Shown: piece after piece, positions 1 through 4,845 of the stretch
Layout: each line of letters starts with the position of its first letter
Numbering within the stretch: the stretch's first letter is position 1
Assembly (NCBI GenBank): GCA_017481065.1
Contig: JAFUPT010000086.1
Coordinates: 1 to 17,964, forward strand
Length of the DNA stretch: 17,964 nt
Direction of reading: 5' to 3'
DNA from: Clostridia bacterium
Lineage (GTDB): Bacteria > Bacillota_A > Clostridia > Christensenellales > Aristaeellaceae
Position numbers and translations under genes: made by a program
Notes under the pieces: generated by a model
The model's input: the letters and a program-made list of their open reading frames with translations, nothing else
The model's database searches: none
What the model was told of the DNA's origin: nothing

Positions 1-2
1 AG

Positions 3-76
3 CAGATGCAATTGCAAAAAACGCATGCCTAGCAGCGCTAAGCTAAGGTTTTTGCAAGGAGCAGATGCTGCAAAAG
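3..76. repeat. Inverted repeat and imperfect direct repeat downstream of the rep-like gene
   Basis: TTGCAAAAA (12-20) and TTTTTGCAA (49-57) form a perfect 9-bp inverted repeat. Between them CCTAGC and GCTAAGG can pair with one bulge, so the stretch could fold into a long stem. The start of the block, GCAGATGCAATTGCAAAA (3-20), is repeated imperfectly as GCAGATGCTGCAAAAG (61-76). It lies just after the stop of the minus-strand rep-like gene, and a run of T's follows the inner hairpin on that strand. It may therefore be a transcription terminator; iterons or an origin structure are alternatives that cannot be separated here. Confidence 0.4.
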
Positions 77-103
77 ACAACGCCAATGCCGCCAGTGAAT
101 TAA

Positions 104-951
104 TCAGCGGTTGCTATACAGGTCGTGGTTTACGAGTGCGGAATAGTAGCTGTCGATGATGCTGGGCGCGTTGAACAGCGTTGCCAGCAGGTACTTTTTG
201 ATGTTGCGGATGTAGGTTGTATTCCGCTGCAGGCATTCAAATACGTATTCGATGTGCAGGCTGTTGATCTGCAGGAGCCTGTCCCGCACCTCGTCCGCCG
301 GGTAATCATCCCCGGCAACGCAGATGGTGGTTCTGTTGGTGGCGAGGGTTTCCGCCATCAGTCTACGATTTCATCCAGCCGTTTGCGGTCATAGCGGAAA
401 TCCTGAACAAGGACATCATAGCTGATATTCCTGTGCACCTCCTCGCGCCATGCAGAGATTGGATGAGGATTGGATGGATAAGGAATTGCTCCATTTTTAT
501 TTGATAATTCTATTTTTTCTGGATACGTATTGGCTACCTGAGTACTTAATTGCAGGGGATTTTCCTGTATAGGTTCTTCCTGCACAGAATCATCCTGCGT
601 TGGCTCTGCCCGCATCGGATTTTCCAACTCAGGATTCTTCTCTGTTGGAAGATGGGGCAATTCGTAGATTGTATACTCCATCTGTTTGAGCTGTCCCTGA
701 CTGTTGCGGGCGCGGCTACGGATGACATAGCCTGCCTTTTCCAGTTCGCACACTGCCTCCCGGATAGCATCCACGCTTTCAAGACTGATGCAGGCGAGGC
801 CGCGCAGGGTATAATCCCAGGTTTCCGGCAGCGACAGCATCACCGACAGCAACCCTTTGGCTTTCAAAGACAGTTTTCTGTTCTTCCGATGGTGGTTAGC
901 CATGACGGTGTAATCCCGTGTTTTCTCAATGCGAAATACCGGCGTAGGCAC
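104..951 (-). pseudogene. RepA-like/DUF6017 protein, split by a one-base frameshift
   Basis: The first part (951 to 358, GTG start, 197 codons) begins PTPVFRIEKTRDYTVMANHH. It reads as a winged-helix domain over about residues 1-95, as in the replication-initiator A/helix-turn-helix proteins of clostridial mobile elements. A Glu/Pro/Gln-rich linker follows, then the start of a C-terminal domain (ISYDVL...LDEIVD). The second part (358 to 104, 84 codons) resumes with MAETLATNRTTICVAGDDYP and NIKKYLLATLFNAPSIIDSYY, which I recognise as the rest of a DUF6017-type domain. The junction reads GAC TGA TGG; one extra C (GAC CTG ATG) would restore a single protein of about 282 residues. The stop and a new ATG overlap as TGATG, so coupled translation of two pieces is possible. 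It follows parB by only 7 bases. The GTG lies very close to its GGAGG, so the exact start is uncertain. The break may be a real mutation or a sequencing error. Confidence 0.72.
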
Positions 952-958
952 CCCTCCT

Positions 959-1885
959 TTATCGTTCCTGACTTCGTTTGTGCTTCTTCCAGTTCTCCAG
1001 CAGCTTCAATATGGTTTCCTCCATCTGGCGCGGCGTGAAGTCCTTCGGAAAGTACGGGCGCAGCCGTTCAGCGCTGAGAGAAACCCTGTCCACATCGCTT
1101 TTCTTTTCCTCGGACATGATGGTCTGCATCACATCCGGCGTCATTCGCCCCTCCTGTGAAAACCGCTTCAGACACTGCGCCTGCGAAAGAGACGGTGTGG
1201 CCTGTTCGCTCTCCATCGTTTCCAACAGCATCTTCTGCTCGTACGGTTTCAGATAGGACAGTTCCACAGCGGGATTGAAAGCGATTTTGCGTGCATCCAC
1301 CATGTCCAGCAGTTCAGGAATGAGGTTGGTCAGCCGAATAAAGCGCTGTACCTGCTTATAGCTTTCTCCAGTAGATTCTGCTACCATCTCAATGGACAAA
1401 TGCGGCTTCTGGCCAACTTGTCCAGAAGTTAAATCCGTCCTTGCGCCCTGATGCTTGATCGCCTCCAGCTTCATCTCGTAGGCAAATGCCTTCTCGCTTG
1501 GTAGGATGTTTTCGCGCTGGATATTGCTGTCCACCATGATGATTGTAGCTGCGTCGTCGTCCAAATCACGGACGATCACTGGCATCGTATCCAGCCCCAG
1601 CAACTCGCAGCCGCGCTTGCGCCGATGTCCGGAGATCAGTTCATACCCACCATCTTCCATCGGACGGGCAATGGCCGGAACAAGAACGCCGTACTCCCGG
1701 ATGCTTTCCACGGTATCGCGCATCCTGTCATCGTCCAGCACCTTGAAAGGATGATTCCGGAATGGATGCAGTTCATCCAGCGGAATCTCCATCACCTTTT
1801 CCATACCGGCTTCGGCGCGGCTCTCCTCTGTGGAGAAGAGATCGTCATACGAAGCCAGCGACATATTCCTTGTGTTGTTCTTCAT
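959..1885 (-). CDS. parB: ParB/Spo0J-family partition protein of the element
   Basis: This is a 308-residue ParB-like protein. ParB proteins bind centromere-like DNA sites, and many are CTP-dependent DNA clamps that work with a ParA ATPase to keep DNA through division. The N-terminal ParB/Srx domain spans about residues 30-125: the GHRRKRG motif (86-92) matches the nucleotide-binding arginine motif and NIQREN (121-126) the family box. A helix-turn-helix lies at about 164-186 (SIEMVAESTGESYKQVQRF), and a charged Lys/Arg-rich tail ends the protein. The ATG at 1885 has GGAGG eight bases upstream. The RepA/DUF6017-type gene follows after 7 bases, so the two form one operon. No parA is next to it: upstream there is only the element's gene-free end. 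Membership of the family is clear; a partition role as opposed to a regulatory one is inferred from the element context. Confidence 0.9.
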   Translation of the reverse strand: MKNNTRNMSLASYDDLFSTEESRAEAGMEKVMEIPLDELHPFRNHPFKVLDDDRMRDTVESIREYGVLVPAIARPMEDGGYELISGHRRKRGCELLGLDTMPVIVRDLDDDAATIIMVDSNIQRENILPSEKAFAYEMKLEAIKHQGARTDLTSGQVGQKPHLSIEMVAESTGESYKQVQRFIRLTNLIPELLDMVDARKIAFNPAVELSYLKPYEQKMLLETMESEQATPSLSQAQCLKRFSQEGRMTPDVMQTIMSEEKKSDVDRVSLSAERLRPYFPKDFTPRQMEETILKLLENWKKHKRSQER

Positions 1886-1905
1886 TTTTCATTCCTCCGT
1901 GTAAT

Positions 1906-1937
1906 AGAAAAAGGACGCTCATATTCTGAACGTCCTT
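1906..1937 (-). terminator. Hairpin with T-run in the parB leader (possible attenuator)
   Basis: On the minus strand AAGGACGTTCA and TGAGCGTCCTT form an 11-bp stem with one G-T pair and a 5-base loop, followed by TTTTC. This is the form of an intrinsic terminator, and it lies about 20 bases upstream of the parB start. A seven-codon reading frame (TTG at 1960, stop at 1937, GGAG five bases before it) ends exactly at the foot of the stem. The layout resembles a leader peptide plus attenuator. It could also be only the terminator of an upstream transcript. Confidence 0.6.
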
Positions 1938-2028
1938 CAACGAAATCTAGTTTTATTCAATTTATCTCCGATGCTCCTCCTTTGATTTTACCGATGGATA
2001 AAACCCTCACCTCCTAACTGTATTATCC

Positions 2029-2057
2029 TTGAAAACCGTCTGGCCATATCGTATAAT
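2029..2057 (+). promoter_or_regulatory. Sigma-A type promoter pointing outward from the element end
   Basis: TTGAAA (2029-2034) and TATAAT (2052-2057) are separated by 17 bases. Transcription would start near 2064 and run toward the tRNA fragment. No convincing gene lies downstream before the junction, so in the integrated state the transcript would leave the element. Confidence 0.55.
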
Positions 2058-2074
2058 CATGTCAAGCATGCGGG

Positions 2075-2119
2075 ATTAGCAGCATTAGCAAATTACGCTC
2101 CAGCCCGGATTTTGCTAAT
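2075..2119. repeat. ATTAGCA / TGCTAAT repeat cluster
   Basis: ATTAGCA occurs at 2075-2081 and 2084-2090, nine bases apart, and its complement TGCTAAT at 2113-2119. The second and third copies extend to a perfect 9-bp inverted repeat, ATTAGCAAA (2084-2092) and TTTGCTAAT (2111-2119). The cluster lies just downstream of the outward promoter and about 150 bases from the tRNA fragment. It fits a repressor operator or the arm-type binding sites of an integrase or excisionase; the binding protein is unknown. Confidence 0.5.
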
Positions 2120-2146
2120 AGCTTGTTAATGGGATGCTGAAAAACG

Positions 2147-2243
2147 CCGGAAATTCCGGAAAAACCACCCGCCACGCAAAAACACTGAAATCGCTCAAAC
2201 CCCTTGTGCCACAAGGCTTTTCGCGGTATTGCAAGGCACCGCG
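2147..2243. repeat. Three palindromes next to the attachment site
   Basis: CCGGAA-A-TTCCGG (2147-2159), CCTTGTG-C-CACAAGG (2202-2216) and CGCGGT (2222-2227) with ACCGCG (2238-2243) are each perfect inverted repeats. The last ends about 30 bases before the tRNA fragment. They may be recombination-accessory or protein-binding sites. The second is followed by CTTTT and could act as a weak rightward terminator. No gene overlaps them convincingly. Confidence 0.5.
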
Positions 2244-2272
2244 GAAAACGGCTGATCGGGGTTCATTTTATG

Positions 2273-2316
2273 CTCCTAAGCGAAAGGCCGTGGGTTCGAA
2301 TCCCGCAGGGAGCGCC
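2273..2316 (+). other. 3' half of tRNA-Arg(CCU), attR-type attachment site
   Basis: Read as the 3' half of a tRNA this is exact. The anticodon loop is CTCCTAA (2273-2279, anticodon CCU), followed by the 3' anticodon-stem strand GCGAA and a 5-base variable region AGGCC. The T-arm is GTGGG-TTCGAAT-CCCGC (2290-2306), then acceptor strand AGGGAGC, discriminator G and CC. Upstream, TTATG cannot pair with GCGAA and there is no D-arm or GCTCCCT acceptor strand, so the 5' half is absent. Tyrosine recombinases of integrative elements commonly use the tRNA 3' half as attachment core, so this is most likely the chromosome-side junction. Confidence 0.8.
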
Positions 2317-2444
2317 GGCCAGGGTGCTCTTTTATGCTCCCGCGCTTATACGAACCCACATCGCAAGCCCGCGAGCGATCAGGGCAGCGCATGACACGCA
2401 AACCCACACCGAAGCCCGCAGACAGCCTCTCCCAGCCCCGCAGG

Positions 2445-2467
2445 CAAAAGAAAGGGGCCGCCCCTTT
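2445..2467 (-). terminator. Terminator of the secreted-protein gene
   Basis: On the minus strand AAAGGGG-CGG-CCCCTTT forms a 7-bp stem with a 3-base loop followed by CTTTTG. It lies 27 bases beyond the stop codon of the gene at 2494-3201. The stretch between the tRNA fragment and this hairpin (2317-2444) holds no gene I can support. Confidence 0.75.
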
Positions 2468-2493
2468 GCAGGGCAGTCCCCTTCGCGCATCCT

Positions 2494-3201
2494 TTATTCC
2501 TCAACAATCTTTTCGAAGTACATCCTGATCTCCAGGCCGTCCGCCGCCTGCACGAGCACCATCGTGCCGTCGTCCAGCAGCTGCAGGGGCATGCTGGAGC
2601 CGTTGGGATCGCCCACAACCAGCGCGTCATCCAGCAGGGTGCCTTCACCCTCCTGAACCCGGCTCTCCTCGCCCTGCACGGTGGTGAGGGTCACATGGCC
2701 ATTTTCGATGTTCAGGTTCATGAACACGCCCGCCATCTCCACCGGCACGCGCATGCCGAGCATTTCCGTCTCGGTGGCGTCCCAGCTGCCATTGAAATCC
2801 TCAACGCTTACGCCGGTGCGCACCGCAGCAGCAGGGGCCGCCTCGGCCTTTTCCTTCTCAAATACCATCACAAAGCCAGATTCATCCGCCGCAGATTCCA
2901 GTGCGCCGTTCACCAGGGTGAATTCCATCGGGCCTTCCTCATCGGTCAGGATGTATTTTTCGCCCTCCTGTGCCCAGCTGCCGGCGGTCTCCACACCGAG
3001 GGCATTCAGGGATGCGCTGCCATCTGCGTTGAGGGTCATGGTGATCTCCATCCCCAATCCGGCGGGATCCATGGCCGCCTCGCCCATCTTGATCGCGGTC
3101 AGGAACCATTCGCCGGTCACATCCACGACCTCCGCCATTGCGCCGCAGAGCGCGCTGAGCACCAGCATGAGCGCCAGCACAGCAGAAATCAATTTTTTCA
3201 T
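2494..3201 (-). CDS. Secreted protein with two tandem lipocalin-like domains, function unknown
   Basis: This is a 235-residue protein with a clear signal peptide: MKK, a hydrophobic run to about residue 20, and a signal peptidase I site after AMA (residue 23). The mature part seems to contain two similar units, about 29-116 and 138-231. Each starts with GEW or GSW, has a Gly/Met-rich turn (GLGMEITMTL, AGVFMNLNI), a G-rich beta pattern and ends in MVFEK or MYFEK. They are joined by an Ala/Glu linker. Such short beta-rich repeats resemble lipocalin-like secreted proteins of gut Firmicutes, but I cannot name a ligand. The ATG at 3201 has GGAGG ten bases upstream; a TTG at 3207 is too close to that site. 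It has its own promoter and terminator, so it is probably monocistronic. Confidence 0.8.
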   Translation of the reverse strand: MKKLISAVLALMLVLSALCGAMAEVVDVTGEWFLTAIKMGEAAMDPAGLGMEITMTLNADGSASLNALGVETAGSWAQEGEKYILTDEEGPMEFTLVNGALESAADESGFVMVFEKEKAEAAPAAAVRTGVSVEDFNGSWDATETEMLGMRVPVEMAGVFMNLNIENGHVTLTTVQGEESRVQEGEGTLLDDALVVGDPNGSSMPLQLLDDGTMVLVQAADGLEIRMYFEKIVEE

Positions 3202-3236
3202 CTTCAAACATCCTCCTTAATGTTATCTTTATTTTC

Positions 3237-3265
3237 ATTATAGCATAGTACAGCCGCAAAGTCCA
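3237..3265 (-). promoter_or_regulatory. Promoter of the secreted-protein gene
   Basis: On the minus strand TGGACT (3265-3260), a 17-base spacer and TATAAT (3242-3237) form a sigma-A promoter with an extended -10 (TGC before TATAAT). It lies ten bases from the oppositely directed promoter of the DUF362 gene. Confidence 0.75.
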
Positions 3266-3274
3266 TCCCACCCC

Positions 3275-3303
3275 TTGCGCAAACGAATATGATTGTATAT
3301 AAT
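3275..3303 (+). promoter_or_regulatory. Promoter of the DUF362 gene
   Basis: TTGCGC (3275-3280) and TATAAT (3298-3303) are 17 bases apart, giving a start near 3310 and a leader of about 28 bases before the ATG at 3338. With the minus-strand promoter it forms a compact divergent control region. Confidence 0.75.
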
Positions 3304-3337
3304 GGAATTGTAAGCTTATGATATGGAGGAACCCCTA

Positions 3338-4471
3338 ATGGAAAAGTCCAAAGTGTATTTTTCTGATTTCCGCGTCGCTGTGGGCAGCAGCGGCCTGATC
3401 GGCAAGCTGAAAAAGCTGATGGAAAAGGCCGGCATCGGCGATATCGATATGGACGGCAAGTTTGTCGCCATCAAGATGCATTTCGGCGAGCTGGGCAACC
3501 TCAGCTTCCTGCGTCCCAATTATGCCCGCGCCGTTGCGGATATGGTAAAGGAAATGGGCGGCCATCCCTTCCTCACCGATTGCAACACCATGTATCCCGG
3601 CAGCCGCAAAAATGCCCTGGAACACCTGGAGTGCGCCTGGGAAAACGGCTTCACGCCCCTCACCGTGGGCTGCCCCATCCTCATCGGCGATGGCCTAAAG
3701 GGCACCGATGATATCGCCGTGCCCGTAAACGGCGGCGAATACATCAAGGAAGCCCGCATCGGCCGCGCCATCATGGATGCCGATGTGTTCATCTCCCTGT
3801 CCCACTTCAAGGGCCATGAAATGACCGGCTTCGGCGGCGCCATCAAGAACATCGGCATGGGCTGCGGCTCCCGCGCCGGCAAGAAGGACCAGCACTCCAG
3901 CGGCAAGCCCACCATCGCCAAGGCCCTGTGCCGCGGCTGCAAGAGGTGCCTGCCCCAGTGCGCCAACAACGGCCTGAAATTTGATGAAGAGAGCAAGAAG
4001 ATGGAGGTCGTCACCGAAAACTGCGTGGGCTGCGGCCGCTGCCTCGGCGCCTGCAATTTCGACGCCATCCACTTCGTGCAGAACAATGCTCCCAAGGACC
4101 TGAACTGCCGCATGGCCGAATATGCCAAGGCCGTTGTGGACGGACGCCCGAGCTTCCACATCTCCCTCGTGGTGGATGTATCCCCCAACTGCGATTGCCA
4201 TTCCGAAAATGATGCGCCCATCCTGCCCGATATCGGCATGTTCGCATCCTTCGATCCCATCGCCCTCGACCAGGCCTGTGCAGACGCCTGCCAGAAGTGC
4301 AATCCCCTGCCCAACAGCCAGCTTTCCGACAACATGGCCCGCTGCGGCTTTGTGGATTTCAAGGATCACTTCGTAAACAACAAGCCCGAGGCCGAGTGGA
4401 AGAGCTGCCTCGAGCATGGCGAGAAGATCGGCCTCGGCTCCAGGGAGTACGAACTGATCACGGTGAAGTAA
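3338..4471 (+). CDS. DUF362 protein with two [4Fe-4S] ferredoxin motifs
   Basis: This 377-residue, probably cytoplasmic protein has the DUF362 fold. FVAIKMHFGELGN lies at about 42-54, and SHFKGHEMTGFGGAIKNIG at about 155-173 is the family's best-known motif. Two CxxCxxCxxxC motifs follow at C198/C201/C204/C208 and C229/C232/C235/C239, predicting two [4Fe-4S] clusters, and a DUF362-type C-terminal part ends the chain. Proteins of this kind are common in anaerobes and are presumed to be electron carriers or iron-sulfur enzymes; the reaction is not established. The ATG at 3338 has GGAGG eight bases upstream; an in-frame ATG at 3323 overlaps that site and is rejected. It stands alone between its promoter and a hairpin array, with no partner gene to suggest a pathway. 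Confidence 0.9.
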   Translation: MEKSKVYFSDFRVAVGSSGLIGKLKKLMEKAGIGDIDMDGKFVAIKMHFGELGNLSFLRPNYARAVADMVKEMGGHPFLTDCNTMYPGSRKNALEHLECAWENGFTPLTVGCPILIGDGLKGTDDIAVPVNGGEYIKEARIGRAIMDADVFISLSHFKGHEMTGFGGAIKNIGMGCGSRAGKKDQHSSGKPTIAKALCRGCKRCLPQCANNGLKFDEESKKMEVVTENCVGCGRCLGACNFDAIHFVQNNAPKDLNCRMAEYAKAVVDGRPSFHISLVVDVSPNCDCHSENDAPILPDIGMFASFDPIALDQACADACQKCNPLPNSQLSDNMARCGFVDFKDHFVNNKPEAEWKSCLEHGEKIGLGSREYELITVK

Positions 4472-4486
4472 AACGTAGAGGAACGG

Positions 4487-4699
4487 TTAGGGGGCGCTAC
4501 CCCCTAAAACCCCTGCCAGGGGAAATGATTTCCCCTGGACCCCTCTGTATAAAAAATCGTCCCGTTCCCGGGACGAGTTTTGTATTCTTTATGCGATGCA
4601 TAGCATCGCATTTGCTGAGGGTTCCAAGGGGGATCATCCCCCTTGGCGGATTCTTAAGGCGGAGCCTTAAGCAGGAGTCCAGAGGACAGCATCCTCTGG
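4487..4699. repeat. Array of consecutive intergenic hairpins
   Basis: Seven perfect inverted repeats follow one another in the gene-free stretch after the DUF362 gene. They are TTAGGGGG/CCCCCTAA (4487-4507), CCAGGGGAAA/TTTCCCCTGG (4516-4538), CGTCCCG/CGGGACG (4558-4575, the terminator), TGCGATGC/GCATCGCA (4592-4610), CCAAGGGGGA/TCCCCCTTGG (4624-4646), CTTAAGGC/GCCTTAAG (4653-4671) and CCAGAGGA/TCCTCTGG (4679-4699). Loops are 3 to 5 bases. Similar hairpins occur in other gaps of this window, so this looks like a genome-wide family of small intergenic repeats. No reading frame here is convincing. Confidence 0.8.
4551..4582 (+). terminator. Terminator of the DUF362 gene
   Basis: CGTCCCG-TTCC-CGGGACG (4558-4575) is followed by AGTTTTG and preceded by six A's, so it can stop transcription rightward and possibly leftward. 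It lies about 85 bases past the stop codon. Confidence 0.75.
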
Positions 4700-4719
4700 C
4701 AGTGCCCCCGCTTTTTCTA

Positions 4720-4748
4720 TTGACATCGTTTCTCCCATGCTTTATAAT
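4720..4748 (+). promoter_or_regulatory. Consensus promoter of the FGGY kinase-deoR operon
   Basis: TTGACA (4720-4725) and TATAAT (4743-4748) match the sigma-A consensus exactly, with a 17-base spacer. The predicted start near 4755 leaves a leader of about 90 bases. A promoter this strong normally needs repression, which fits a DeoR-family gene in the same operon. Confidence 0.85.
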
Positions 4749-4760
4749 GTTTTTAAGCGT

Positions 4761-4781
4761 TTTTGCGAATAAATCGTAAAA
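4761..4781. promoter_or_regulatory. Candidate DeoR-type operator
   Basis: TTTTGCGA (4761-4768) and TCGTAAAA (4774-4781) form an inverted repeat matching at 7 of 8 positions around a 5-base centre. It lies just downstream of the predicted transcription start, where a bound repressor would block the polymerase. The 9-mer ATCGTTTCT also occurs twice, at 4725-4733 and 4787-4795, and could be an additional contact. That the downstream DeoR protein binds here is inferred from position only. Confidence 0.45.
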
Positions 4782-4845
4782 CCAATATCGTTTCTATTTT
4801 CATTTCTATCGAATATTAGCGACTGTGCGAAAGGAGAGGGCCCAA

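Larger units (their letters stand above)
1..2316. mobile_element. Right end of an integrative element ending in a tRNA-Arg 3' fragment
   Basis: This stretch carries parB and a RepA/DUF6017-type gene, a pairing familiar from integrative and conjugative elements of Clostridia. It then runs through a gene-free end rich in short repeats and stops at half a tRNA gene (2273-2316). It also looks more AT-rich than the DNA to its right. I infer that integration occurred at the 3' half of a tRNA-Arg(CCU) gene and that this is the attR side, so the reconstituted tRNA should sit at the far left end, outside the window. No integrase, relaxase or transfer gene is visible here, so whether the element is conjugative, only mobilizable or decayed cannot be judged. 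The left limit is the window edge. Confidence 0.7.

Noticed and set aside
2060..2065. Minus-strand TTGACA as the parB promoter
   Set aside because: At the right distance the -10 position reads CAGACG, which is not promoter-like. The better match is the plus-strand promoter overlapping it.
2230..2316. A complete tRNA gene
   Set aside because: The sequence before the anticodon loop cannot form the anticodon stem, D-arm or acceptor stem, so only the 3' half is present.
2134..2394. 86-codon frame through the att region
   Set aside because: It runs straight through the tRNA fragment (the translated VGSNPAGS is a known tRNA artefact) and lacks a ribosome-binding site.
2204..2656. 150-codon plus-strand frame crossing the tRNA fragment
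   Set aside because: It overlaps the tRNA remnant, a terminator and the end of the secreted-protein gene, with no start signal.
4487..4699. CRISPR array
   Set aside because: The hairpins differ in sequence and spacing. There are no constant direct repeats with unique spacers and no cas genes.
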